A DNA stretch of 64,000 nt from Istiophorus platypterus. Taxonomy: Eukaryota > Chordata > Actinopteri > Istiophoriformes > Istiophoridae. The notes under the pieces are model-generated. The model worked only from the letters and a program-made list of their open reading frames with translations. It made no database searches and was not told the origin of the DNA. Made by a program: the position numbers and the translations under genes. Shown piece after piece: positions 1 through 11,201 of this stretch. Position 1 is the first letter of the stretch, and each line of letters begins with the position of its first letter. The DNA is taken from assembly GCA_016859345.1 (NCBI GenBank), contig CM029134.1, forward strand, positions 16,166,060 through 16,230,059, given 5' to 3'.

Positions 1-76
1 TATAGAAATAGCTACCACTGATTCCACAGTCTGAGAGCTAATTTCAATTTAAACATGCACATGCATACATGCATGT

Positions 77-553
77 ATGTACCCACAAACAATGACACAC
101 ACCAACACTGGTAACCACTGGGAACTAAACCATTTAGACCACCCTTGCATAAGCTGCTGTACTTTCAACTTTAGTTTAAAGGTTCATGAATTTTTGAATT
201 TCCTTCTTTACCTTTTGTTGCAGTCATTTTTAAACCAAAGCCTGTTAATCGACCCTAAGCCTAAAATCAGCCATGACTCATTCAAAAGCCTGATTCTTAA
301 CCATACCCTCAACCTTGTTCTGACCTATTGCATTGAAATTGAAAACTTAATCGTCTTTCCACAGAATCCTCTTCTCTCGGACCATTGTTTAATAACTATT
401 GAACTTCTACTAAAGGATTACACACCATTAGGCAAAAATGTCTTTACTAGATGTCCACCTGATAGTGCTGTAGCTAAACTTAAGGAAGTGATTCCATCAG
501 TGCTAAATTTACTGCCATATCACAATATAACAGAGATGTCTTATGTTAACTAG
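77..553 (+). pseudogene. LINE endonuclease C-terminal remnant
   Basis: A 158-codon open frame; only its second half looks like a protein family. From about residue 70 it reads LNHTLNLVLTY, then SDHCLIT at residues 101-107. These match the HTLDLVLT and SDH boxes of the APE-type endonuclease that nicks target DNA in L2-like LINEs; the SDH at 377-385 carries the catalytic Asp-His pair. The following PLGKNVFTRCPPDSAVAK resembles the usual linker towards the reverse transcriptase. The first 40 or so residues are not recognisable and the ATG is probably fortuitous. The frame stops at 551-553 with no transcriptase behind it. It is a dead fragment, not a host gene. Confidence 0.7.
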
Positions 554-744
554 CTCAATGAGACCACCTACTGCCCCATGATCCTGATCAACACCCACTG
601 CTTTAATTATCAATTATAGTAATTATTATGATTTCTACTGTTACTAATTTAATTAGTCCTAATAATAAAATTATCGGCCCCATTAGTATAACTGTAAGCT
701 TTGTTATTATTCCCATTATTGTCTCACCACTTAACATAGTCCCA

Positions 745-993
745 TTATTGTGCTATGTTCTCTCTCCTCCCTCCTGCCCCCCCCTTCGTCTCTAGCTCTC
801 TCCTGACCCCCCCCCTCCGGCCGGTCGAGGCAGCCTCCCACCATGAGCCAGGATCTGTTCAGCGTTTCTACCTTTTAGAAGGGAGTTTTGCTCATGGGGG
901 GGAAACGTTGGGTCTCTGTAAATAATAACTATAAAGAGTCTGATCTAGACCTGCTCTATATGAACAGTGAACTGAATTGAATTGAGCTGAATT
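745..993 (+). repeat. Fish LINE 3' tail with terminal TGAATTGA repeats
   Basis: The block begins with pyrimidine-rich sequence and C-runs, continues through the GGTCGAGGCAG and TCTAGACCTGCTCTAT segments that I recognise from many teleost LINE tails, and ends in imperfect TGAATTGA units at about 968-993. It sits downstream of the endonuclease remnant in the same orientation, so both probably derive from one insertion. Confidence 0.65.
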
Positions 994-1512
994 GAACCTC
1001 TACAATTATGCGTATGTGTACGCAGCGGCAGAAAGGGCCACAGGTCATTTGGCAGTAGCGTCAGGTGTTTCTGGCTGACAGCTTATTCCTCACTGGGACA
1101 AACCCTGTCTCTAATTCAGGCCCAGTCTGTTGCTTGCATATGGAGTAACAATAATGATAATGTAATACTTACCGCCTCACACTGTGGATATTACAACAAA
1201 TGACACAACATTATCAGTCCTGGTCTGGTTGCTTTTATCACTAGTTTTTCATTTTGATATTTGGGAAAGGCAGCACAGTCATAGTGCTGGCAAAAGGAGG
1301 GGCTGATATGTGATTAAATCCCACAGTACTCGGAGAGGATGGTTCGTTACCTGCCTCAGTTTGCTGTGTGCCTTGAATAATGAGTTTTAATCGAAATTTG
1401 TGAGGATGTGTTTTCCTTGGTCTGCAAATTCCTGAGCAAAATAAGCTTATGGAAACTCCAAGTCCAATTTAAAATCATAATCAGGAGCAGATAGTTGTTA
1501 ATAGTTAGGTGT

Positions 1513-1589
1513 TGATGTCACCCTGTAAGATAGAACATCACCGCTAATCTGTGTTCTATCTCACAATCAGCTGTGGCCCTGTGACATCA
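1513..1589. repeat. Nested inverted repeat
   Basis: Outer arms TGATGTCAC (1,513-1,521) and GTGACATCA (1,581-1,589) pair perfectly. Inner arms AGATAGAACA (1,528-1,537) and TGTTCTATCT (1,552-1,561) also pair perfectly around a 14-base loop. The spacers are unequal (6 and 19 bases). Two nested perfect arm pairs suggest a folded RNA or the core of a small inverted-repeat transposon; neither is proven. Confidence 0.6.
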
Positions 1590-2329
1590 TCAGACTAATT
1601 AATGCACCTGAGCAATCACCGGACACACCTGATATTCATAAGCGTTTGTTTCCTAACACCCTTACCTTCTCCTGATGATGGTTTTAAAGTAAAGCCAAAT
1701 GTTTGGAACTACCAATGTGCTTCCTTCACTCCCATATGTTCAAAATATCAGTGGATTTCCTGGAAAGCTTTTTTTTTTTCCAGACTTCTGAATGCACCCA
1801 AAACCATACCAGCATATCAGACACTGCAATGCAGAGGCTATACAGTGCAAACATTTTGCTCGCATATGTAAGTAAAAATCTGAAATGTGCACGGGTGCAA
1901 GTGACTCTGGATTCTGATAGCTAGACTGGCAGAATATGTTTTGCTAAGCTCCCAAACAAACACATCTGTCACTGAATCTTTTATCCCTCTCTTTCTCATT
2001 AGCAAAGTAGCAGTGTACAAAACTCTAAGGTAGCAACTTGTCATTTTTAACTGGTGCTAATTGTTTCCGTTTCATTGGATTAAAATGACAAAAGTCTCCA
2101 GCAGCAGGTCATATCGGCTGTGGCTAATTACTTCTGTCAATAACTTAACAGGCTAGAATTAAACTCGGCTGCTTATCCTCTTAATATAGTGGTTGGTTAA
2201 CAGCTGAAACTAGATGCAAATGGCTTATGGATCTTTTTGTTTAACTAAATGCATTCAGTCAGATATTGTATTTTTCTTAGAGCCAGCTGTTGCAAATTCG
2301 CAGCCATTTCACCCCTGGCAGGGTAACAC

Positions 2330-2354
2330 TTTTTTTTTTTTTTTTTTTTTTTTT
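2330..2354. repeat. Poly-T run
   Basis: About 25 consecutive T. It could be the poly-A end of a minus-strand retrocopy or a simple repeat; no flanking element is recognisable. Confidence 0.85.
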
Positions 2355-3098
2355 AACCAAAAAGAAGCAGTCAGAAACCCCCAAAAACAGCAGCCCCCTA
2401 GTTTAGGAGGCTCAGCTGCTCATAATTATGGTCTGAAGGATATGACATGACTGCGGCATAGGAACAGTTACAAAGATTCCGACCTAGATTTAAGGTGTAT
2501 TAATGTCCATAAACACATCCAAATACACCCCTGCAGAATAACTGTTTCTCCTCTGTCCATTTACAAACTAAAAAAAATCATATATTTTGCAAAATAAAGC
2601 ATTACTCAGCTCCCTAAAAGAAGCTACCAATTAGCATAACAATTAACTGTTGGCAAAGTTACAAGCCACATTTTTTTTGAATGAGTGCTGAGTTTGTTGG
2701 CAAAGAAGTGGATTATGCTGCAGGAGTGGTTGGAGAAGCTTCTTTCAGCATTTTGATAACTTTGTTCCCTCACAGGAAAATTGTTGTAAATTAGGTAACC
2801 ATTGTGAGGTGAATCCCAGTTGACTATAGCCCCATGAAGGAGCAAGTGACCAACTTCGTACAGCAAACTTTCAAGCCTGAGGGTGGTGAATTTTTGATAT
2901 TTACAGAGATTTGGTACAGAAAACATCCAAACTATTATCTCATCCAGGCTGGTTTTCAAAATGATAGGGGCTGCACTGTGTGTCAGATGAAAACTGTGTT
3001 TTTTACTTTGTTTGCTACAATATGAAGGGTTTCTGCAACATTAAAGGAAAAATCAGACCTTCACAATTTGAAGCATTAGCAACTGATGTAAGGCATCC

Positions 3099-3121
3099 AA
3101 CATGTCAGTTTCTGACATGTT
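3099..3121. repeat. Perfect 10-bp hairpin
   Basis: Arms AACATGTCAG (3,099-3,108) and CTGACATGTT (3,112-3,121) pair perfectly around a 3-base TTT loop. Confidence 0.75.
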
Positions 3122-3510
3122 TCTGGAATCAGTAAGAATACTATCATCTCCCCTCTTAGCGGCTAATCTATGACCAGATTTCTTTCTGAACAGGCTGAGA
3201 AAGACCAGAAAGTTGATAGGACAGTTTTAGAGTTGCTTTTTAGATCCATAAAATCCTTTAAAAAAAACTAAAAAAAACTAATAACAAAACTAATGTACTC
3301 AAACAATGAATAAATGTCCTGAGAGAAGAACTGGTGACTAAACTGAATGCTTGTGCAGCATAGAAACATTTCCAAAAGCCCCATCTACCAAGAACTAGCA
3401 GAGCTCCAGCTCATGGAAGATGTTGCAATATGCGTAGAATATCATCGGTGGCAAGGTGAATTCAAGGTTAAAGAGTACCATGACACAAAATGACTAATGC
3501 ACATGGCTTT

Positions 3511-3545
3511 GCTACATGTCCATCAGGACATTTTGGACATGTAGC
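3511..3545. repeat. Perfect 11-bp hairpin
   Basis: Arms GCTACATGTCC (3,511-3,521) and GGACATGTAGC (3,535-3,545) pair perfectly around a 13-base loop. It lies about 400 bases from another perfect hairpin and shares the core ACATGTC, which suggests both belong to one old repeat. Confidence 0.75.
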
Positions 3546-6500
3546 CTTTGGTGAAACTGTTTGTGCAGCACACAGTTGAATGCAAGACCACCTTCTGCAC
3601 GGACCCAACACCATGCAGTTTCAGTTTTTTGTAGCCATTAGGAAAATGGCTTACACTGTTTGTTGTACATTGTCAAGAGATTTAACCTGATAGCACACTT
3701 TAAGGGATTTTATTTAAAAACAATCTTAAAACTGTTAACACTCGGCCAGTTTGCTTGCTAAACAGTAAGTTCAACTCTTGCCATCGTCTTGTGAAACTTT
3801 TTTGCTGAGCCAAAAGCATTTCAGGAATAAGGATGGATATCAAAACATAGCTTTTTAAACACCACAGAGTCCAGTCAAGTCCAGTAGCTCACAGTTCCAT
3901 AACTTAATCTGCTAGGTTCATCACAGGATATTACTCCAGTGATAAAGTAAGGTAGGAACTTTGTTTGCATCTCGTCAAAACACCACTATATTGCCAACCA
4001 TAGAAGGATGATAACCTACTGTTTACGTATATAAAAAGATTTGCCCTCTCAGCATTTTTAGCTGGCCACTCAGTCATTTAATCCTGGCACCAGTCCTGCT
4101 TTGGCACCCTCAATCAAAATAAAGTTAGTCCATAATTTTTATTATTGTTGTATGGTTATTATTACTTTAGACTATGAATGATTGTTGTATTTAATTGTGG
4201 GTGGTAGCAAACAATGTGAAAGAAGTGAAAGTAACTTGTCACGTGCATTGAAGGAAAGTGTGTAAAAACATTCTCACAGACATAGTCATGCGCGCAATAA
4301 TACTGTGCAGCAACCCTCAGTGAAAATATGCTCCTCCACTTGTATTTCTTAGTGTAATATTTAGAAAAGAAGTTGATCTTATACAATTGTTACCTGAAAA
4401 TCCACCAGCATTCTGTTAGCTTCTCTCATTCACCTATACTGAAGGGCTTTTGTATCAAATCCAACGGTCCCGTTCCTGTAATCATAGCATGATTAAAATG
4501 CTGGAGCAGAAAATGTAGGTTACAACAACTGAAATCAGAGAGGCATTTAGCAGTTAGAGTTGCTGGCTTAATCATTTTGCCAAATATATAAATAAATTGA
4601 ACATATGTTCTTGTTGTCAAAATAAAAACCCATATGAAATTCAAGGTAACAGTGGTTTAGGTGGAAAAAGGTTACTTTGAATAGCTCAAATGATAATAAA
4701 AAAAAAAAGGTCAGACTGTGTGATACTTACAAATCATACAGATTCAAGGGTAAACTGACAGTAATCCTCTAAACATAGTATATGAATGGGAGGAGGATTA
4801 AGTAGCTGAAGGCATGACCTTCGCTAAACATTTTTCTTCTGAAAGAAAAGTGTTTAAACAAAAACTTCTGAAGGCACAGAGAGACTATAGCTGCCTACAG
4901 CTAGTGCTTTATGGCAAGGCAGATGTTTAAGTGTAGGGTTGGCCATGTGTGTTGTGTTTGTGGATTTTTCATGTCGCTCCCAGCTGCCAAGTACAAGACA
5001 CTTGGGATCTTTATCAACAGACAGTGTGTATGTGAGATATTGTATAATGGTTAGTTTGTGAACTAATACAAACTCTGGATCTGCTGAAGCTTTTGTGGAT
5101 GTATAAACTAAATGGCAGAAATACTGGAGGACTTACCATTTCATCTTTTTATATCTCCATTATTCATCCCTCTGTCTCATATGCTCTATTTCACCTTTAG
5201 TATACATAAGCTCAGGAAGTCTGGGGTCTCACTAGTATGATGACCTCTGCTGTCAAGTGTCTCACTTACGGAGAATATGTTGTTGATGCTTGCAGTAGTT
5301 GGGTTGTTGTGCTGAATTAGATATAACCATTAACAGAGGGAAAGGCATATTTAGTTAAGGACTCAGAGAGAGAGAGAGACAGGGAGGTGAGGTTAGACAG
5401 TGAAGGTATGTCTGATGCATGGTGGTTTGTTTTTAAGTCAGGAGTCCTTACTGAAGTCTGACTGAACCTGAAGGTCATGTGTGTGTCACTTGTGTTATCA
5501 TTTCCCCTATTGCCAGCTTGTCTTCACTCCATTCTGTCCAAACTTGCCATATAGCAAACACTGGTCCAACATGATTCGTTCGAATTTTAATCCTGCACTT
5601 GTGCTGAAGTTGTTGTGCCAGGACATGCTGGTACTTACAACTTACCCACAGGCATCCCTGGGATTTACCTCGGGCTGACACGGCCCTGAAGAGACTGAGA
5701 CTTACATCTTTTCTTCCCTTGTCCATACCTTCACCCACATGTAATGTAATATTCTCTATATGATGACAAACTGATAAAAATAGTCTCCACTTAACACAAA
5801 ATGTGTGTCTTGACATCTTATAATGAATTGACAACATCTTGCCTTTACAAAGTAATGTTGTGCCCCGAAGGACTCAGAGTGCGTCAAATTCCTTTGTGCC
5901 TGGGTCTCAAAACTGCGTGCTTTGTTCTGAAAGGGCCAGGGTTTTATACAGGCACATTGCAAGACTCTATTTATCGCTATTTTGAGGTGACAAGTGCTGA
6001 TTTCAAAGTTGTTTGATGACTTATAAAGCTGAAATTGGTTTTGGCTTTTGTTAGAACTGTCAGACATGTTAAAGTAACTCACGGGGTCTCGACTGACTAT
6101 ATAGAAACACTGACACTATGTACATTATAGCATTGGGGGGGGGTCATACTGAAAAAGAGAGTACCACAGAGGATGTGTGATTCTGCAGCTGACAAGGTGG
6201 ATCCTTTTAGCATCTCTTCTGGTCTATTATTGTGAATCTCTGTCACTTAAATCATAAAATGGACAGACAGGCAACATTTTGTGATACAGAGGTGCAGTCT
6301 TTCCCCTGTGAATTTATTACAGACTTCTTTAACTGTTAATCATCAAGGCCATTTGTGATCTATGGCATCGCAGAACGATCTTTGGCTCGGTACAAACAAG
6401 AGAGTGAAGAAATTAGATTTTCTTGGAAAAGCTTGAAGATATGCATTTGATCAGAATGTTTGGATGCCATGGTGAATAAACACATACACATGGACACACT

Positions 6501-8307
6501 AGCAGGCACACACAAACACACATCCTAAGACTTTGCAACACAGACAAGGACACACTCACAGCTCACAAACATCCTTGAATTGCAGCCTTGGCAACTGTTT
6601 TTCTTCCTTTTTTTAATTAGAGCAAAAGATCAGAGAAATACCAAGTGTCAATACTGCCGAGAATGAGAATATGGCAACGGTGACCTTTTAGAGTGCTCTG
6701 ATCTTTTATAATGTCAGAGATAGAGCATCTTGTTCTTTTCTGCCAAAAGTTTATGCCCCCTGCCACGCCCCCACATGGAAATCTAGAGAACTGCAGACTA
6801 ATAAGGAGTATAGCTATTTTCACTGGCTATATTTAGTTTTCCTTATTGGGGGAGATAGCCAGTTGGCATCAGACATGTGGCTGATCTCAACAGGTCTTGG
6901 ACCCTCTTGATAGACTATGTCAACAGACTTTTTAGTAGTTGTCAGCAGTGTGTAGATACAACAGCAGGAGGATAATAAATAAATAATAAATGAATTTTTC
7001 ATTTTTTGCTCTGAAGTGCAGCTGTAAACTCCAGATTTTATCTCCTTGTTAAATTGCCACCACGCATGTTAATTACTACGCATAAGCCTGAGTAGAGCTT
7101 TTAAAGTTTAAAAATGTGGTTTTATGGAAAAAAGACTTAATACCTTGTTATTATGTTCTGTAACTGGATCCAGTTTGAGAACAATGGTAATGCTACAAGG
7201 AACCTTTGCCACATTGAGCCCTGGTGGCCACATGCCCCTTTCCCAAATTTCCAAAGTAGCAGGCAGAGGATGAGGTAAATCACCCAGGCTATAGAGGCCC
7301 ACTGGCTGGGGTCATTTCTATCTGTGCAACACTCCCCTTTCCTTTTTCTGGATGAAGATCTTAGCGGTTAGCACAAGTATTAGACTCAGGCTGTGGGACA
7401 CGGGAGGATTTCTGCGTGGTGCTTGTGCCCTGGTCAAGTGAAAAACAGTCTTATCTGTTAATCCTGTTAAATAAATGACCAGCATTTATGTTGTCAGTAG
7501 GCTGAAATAAAAAGGGTATAGCAAGAAGATATATAATAGCCTTTGAGATAAATGTGCTCTGTGGATGCTGGTGGAAGTGATGAAATAATAGTTAGGGAAC
7601 TCTATGACCCTGCACCAGCGTGTTTGTTCTCCATGTGAGCAATTTAAGACTTAGAGCAATGTCTTCACACCAAAAAGGACTTTATCTCTGTAGGCTTGAG
7701 ATACTAGATAGAAAACTAGAGGAGCAGATAAAGATAACAACAGTAAAAAGGGCAAATTTATCAAAGGTCGCATCAGGAAGATAGAAAGTACAAGGAAACA
7801 CTGATCGAGTAAACAGCGGATACAGGGAAGAATACCAGTAATGGATGTGATGAATGTGTTGCTCCATGTGTAAAGATCATACAGTATGTGTTCATGCTCA
7901 TGTGCATACATATGTATGTGCGTGTGATCTCATGTCTATGCCAGTAGAGTGGGTTGGCCTGGCTGGTGGCCTACGTTTGTTTAGCTGTGAATTCTTCCTC
8001 CTTATCCAGTGACTCACAGCCTGAGGCTTAGGCAGTGTTTGTGTGCCCAGAAAACACTAATATGGAGAACACAGGCCTAAGACCACAGGATCACTGTTAC
8101 TTCATCACTGTCAATGGATGTTCAGTTAGGAGTTCTAACTAAACTGTTTAATCTGTGTGTCACAAAAATCATAATTAAGATTAATTTTTAAGAGATTTTA
8201 CTAACTGCAGAAACAGACCTTTTACCTAGGTCTAGACCTTTTCCTAGGAGCCATCCATCCATTCATTTTCTACCCCTTATCAGGAGTTGTGTCACATTGG
8301 CAGCAGG

Positions 8308-8637
8308 TTAAGAAAGGTAGTCCAGACATCCAGAGACTCTTCCCATCAAAGATTTATGGTTCTTCCTGGGGGACCCCAAGGCGTTCCCAGACCAGATGAG
8401 ATACGTAGTCTCTCCAGTGTGTTCTGGATCTACCCTAGAGCCACTGCCAGTTGGATGTGCCTGGAAAACCTCCAATGGAAGGCGTGCAGGAGGCAGCCTG
8501 ATTAGATGGCCAAACCACCTAAAATGGCTCCTTTTGATGTGGAGGAGCGTTGGCTTTATTTCTAGCTTCCTCCAGATGTCTGAGCTCCTTACCCTATCTA
8601 TTAGGGTGAGCCCAACAACCTTACAAAGGGAATCCAT
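8308..8637 (-). pseudogene. Rex3/RTE-like C-terminal domain remnant
   Basis: A 109-codon frame with VVGLTLIDRVRSSDI, HFRWFGHLIRLPP and RLPLEVFQAHPTG, the conserved block at the C-terminus of Rex3/RTE polyproteins. Just upstream (about 8,640-8,790) broken frames still show KAFNLPVDL and NPRLW, matching the usual thumb region. The reading frame degenerates after the HPTG box. It lies about 60 bases from the CATC-repeat 3' end, as expected for an intact 3' terminus. Confidence 0.8.
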
Positions 8638-8789
8638 TTTGGCCTCTTCTATTTGCTATCTGTCTCTTTGGTCACTGCCAAAAGCTGACAACCACAGACG
8701 AGGGTTGGAACATAGGTCAACTGGTAAATTGAAAGCTTTTTTGCCTTCCAGCTCAGCATCCACTATAATGCCCTCATTACGGCTGAAAC

Positions 8790-9599
8790 TTAACCAATCT
8801 GAGAGGAAATTGCAGTTGGTCCATTGTTCCACACCGACACTGGAAAATGCATTGCTCTGCCTGAATCCAAGGTTCGACAGCTGGTTGGAGCTTCCCTTCT
8901 AGCACCTTTGCATAAGATTTCCCAGGGAGGCTGGAAACTGGAACATACCCTCCAGTTCCCCTTTTTGAATAGGGAGACCACCAACCCGGTCAGCCAGTCT
9001 ACAGGCACTATCTCCGACCTCCATGTGACATTTAAGAGGCTTGTCAGCCAAGACAGCCCAGCAATGTCCAGAAACTTTAGCATCTCAGGGGGAATCTCAT
9101 CATCACCTGGCACTTTGCTGCAGAGGAGCTTTTTTACTACCTCGGTAACCTCTGGCAGAGATATAAGTGAGGCATCTTCCGAATGTTCAAATTCTGCCTC
9201 CTTTTCAGACGACATGCTAGCTGGGTTCAGGAATTCATCGAAGTGCTCCGTCCTCTGCCTGTTAATATCCCCAGTCAGAATTAGCAGTTTCTTCTCCCTG
9301 GCTGAATACAGTCCTACTTTCACTTCCTGAGTCATCTGATGGTTTGCCAAAACTTCCTCAAGGCCAACTGAAAGTCCTGCTCCAGAACCATCTAAAATAT
9401 TTTGCATCCATGACTGCTGCAGCCGCAGCATCCCTTCTGGCCTACAAGTACCTATGTGCTGTTTCAGGAGACCTTCTTCAGCTTGAGAGTCTGCCTCGCT
9501 GCTGGTGTCCATCAGTAAGTTCTTACCACCACTACAGGCACCTAAGACGTTCTCACTGCAGCTCCAAACAGTTGCCTCCTCGACGGAGGCTCTGAACAA
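8790..9599 (-). pseudogene. Rex3/RTE-like reverse transcriptase N-terminal remnant
   Basis: A 269-codon open frame. Its first third corresponds to the linker between endonuclease and transcriptase. Then come LILTGDINRQRTEHFDEFLN, LPEVTEVVKKLL, KVPGDDEIPPEMLK and LSWLTSLLNVTWRS, ending in LVVSLFKKGNWRVCSS. These are the finger motifs RT0 to RT2 of RTE-type transcriptase. The usual NYRGITLL box is disrupted and the active-site YADD region never appears. It is long for a neutral relic but lacks the catalytic core, so it cannot encode working transcriptase. Confidence 0.8.
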
Positions 9600-9713
9600 G
9601 GCCCACGAAGATTCCAGGTCCTCATCCTACCCCAAGGAGCAGGAAGTTGAAGACCATGCTGACAGGAGCCTCGGCCAGGCATTTCCAGGCCCCCCCTCAC
9701 TAAACATTTGGGG

Positions 9714-9989
9714 TTACCAAGTGTGTAAAGCTCTTCTCCTCTTTTTACCTGTGTCTCCAAGACAAACAACCACAGATCTTAGGCCTAAGGTGTTCTGGTG
9801 CCAAGTGCGCTTATAAATTACCCTATTCTCAAACATCATTTTGGTTATGGCCAAGCCATCACAAGCAGAGAAGTGAAATAACAAAGCACCACACCGGTAG
9901 AGATCAGGCAGGCCGTTCTTCCCAATCATCCCCTTCCAGATTCCGTCATAATGGCCCACACGACCATTGAAGTCCCCAGTTGGTGCCAT
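9714..9989 (-). pseudogene. Rex3/RTE-like endonuclease remnant
   Basis: Translates with TGDFNGRVG, then GKNGLPDL, then a TWHQNTLG box. These match the GDFN, NGLPDLN and TWHQ boxes of the APE-type endonuclease of Rex3/RTE elements, where GDFN contributes a metal-binding Asp. After TLGLRS the similarity drops in this frame, consistent with a frameshift. Older sequence up to about 10,205 probably continues the endonuclease N-terminus in broken frames. Confidence 0.72.
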
Positions 9990-11154
9990 CTCCAGGACCC
10001 CAACTGGACTTCCAGAGGGCTGGGTACTCCTAGCCGCTGTTCAGTGCACTGACTACAGTGAGAGCTTTCCACCCATCAACTTTCAGTCACGTGGAGACAG
10101 CCCTCTTGTTCTCTGGGAGAACTCCAACACAGCAGTGCTTGCCAGGAGCATGCGAGTTTGGTCCCAGAGCCAGTCCTGTACTGAGTCTAACTATATCTAG
10201 TTGGTACCACTCCACCTACTGCCACTCTCTTCCCCACCAACAAGATGACACAAGATGTTATAACCTTGAGTGACTACACTCGCGACACAGCTTTTTGTGC
10301 GTAGTCACAATGTTATATTTATGTGCCTTGCTCGTGAAAAACAAACATCCAACACCGGAAACGCCACACAGTCTCAGAAAGCAAACACACAGTTGCCCTG
10401 TCCTCATCCTCAGTTTTGCCGCTCTCCTCATGTCTGTGGTTGCATCCATCAATCATCAGCCAGCCCTGGTCCTTTGGCGAATGTCATGGGCTGGGATGTT
10501 AGGTGAAGAGTCTTTATAGTGTCTCTTTGGAAGAGGTTGACTCTGTGTAATAGCGACCTTGATGGTCTACCTCGATCTGTTTTGTGTATTAGGGTTAACA
10601 TGTTGGAGACACTAGCTTGTGTGTTTGGGACTAAGGCACTAGTCTTAACATACGCTTAATGTAAAAATAACACTTGTTTGTGCACATCACGTATGTAATT
10701 TGTTTTTTTCTTCACTAGGTTGGGAGCTAAGTTGTATGTCAGTTTGGGCCAATCAGTTAGTGAAGCCAGTTAGGATTTTATTTTCATTTCAGCTGTTTTC
10801 AGCTTTAGCAACCCAGTGACTTTGTGTTTGACTTAGAAAGGGTTTGGTTTGTTTGTTTTATGGTTTGGCCCTCCTGCTTCCCATTCCCTTTGTTTGTCAG
10901 TTTAACTGGCTCTTTTTTCTTTTGATACTCTGTATTCTGATATTGAGCTGAAGCGCTTTTTTTGGTTAAATTTTCAGTTAGTTGAGGTTGGCTTGTCCAG
11001 CTTGTGGGAAAAGCCATGTTTCTAATTAGGAAAAAGCTGTTTTTTGGTTAGGGTTAAGGTAAGTCTCCAGGAAATGACTGTAAGTCTGTGTAATGTTTGT
11101 CCAATGTCCCTAAAAGTGACCAAGGATAAAATGTGTGTGTCTGTGTTTGTGCGG

Positions 11155-11156
<2 letters not shown>

Positions 11157-11199
<43 letters not shown>
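11157..11199. repeat. (TG)n microsatellite
   Basis: About 21 uninterrupted TG units, followed by a G-rich flank. Confidence 0.95.

Positions 11200-11201
<2 letters not shown>

Larger units (their letters stand above)
77..993 (+). mobile_element. Internally deleted L2-type LINE fossil
   Basis: A degraded non-LTR retrotransposon on the + strand. The left part (about 170-553) translates as the end of an apurinic-type endonuclease. The right part (about 745-993) resembles a 3' tail common behind fish LINEs: a GC-rich GGCCGGTCGAGGCAG stretch, then CTCATGGGGG, GTTGGGTCTCT, TCTAGACCTGCTCTAT, and a final TGAATTGAATTGA repeat. The reverse transcriptase expected between them is absent; only about 190 bases of AT-rich sequence separate the parts. 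The terminal short tandem repeat is typical of the L2/CR1 group. Clade assignment is from memory and needs a repeat-library search. Confidence 0.7.
994..8250. other. Intergenic, no gene seen
   Basis: AT-rich sequence without a protein match on either strand; open frames here are short and show no domain. It contains a nested inverted repeat (1,513-1,589), a poly-T run (2,330-2,354) and two perfect hairpins (3,099-3,121 and 3,511-3,545), listed separately. A looser inverted pair (ACTGGCTAT / ATAGCCAGT) lies near 6,822-6,872. Other old repeats beyond recognition by eye are likely. Confidence 0.6.
8251..10205 (-). mobile_element. Rex3/RTE-like LINE fossil
   Basis: A minus-strand non-LTR retrotransposon. 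From 5' to 3' it shows an APE endonuclease piece (about 9,989-9,760), a reverse transcriptase N-terminal part (about 9,400-8,870), a C-terminal domain (about 8,640-8,380), and a 3' end that on the + strand reads CCATCCATCC followed by ATTCATTTTCTACC. That end and the RSSDI, RWFGHLIR and LPLEVF boxes are hallmarks of the fish Rex3/RTE group. The transcriptase palm is missing: the frame passes from the VCSSF region (for VCSNYRG) to a C-terminal piece within about 150 bases. Frameshifts break it repeatedly. The 5' limit is soft and no target duplication was identified. Confidence 0.8.

Noticed and set aside
10580..11060. Telomere-like GGGTTAGGGTTAAGG text
   Set aside because: Only one or two degenerate units occur, which is expected by chance.
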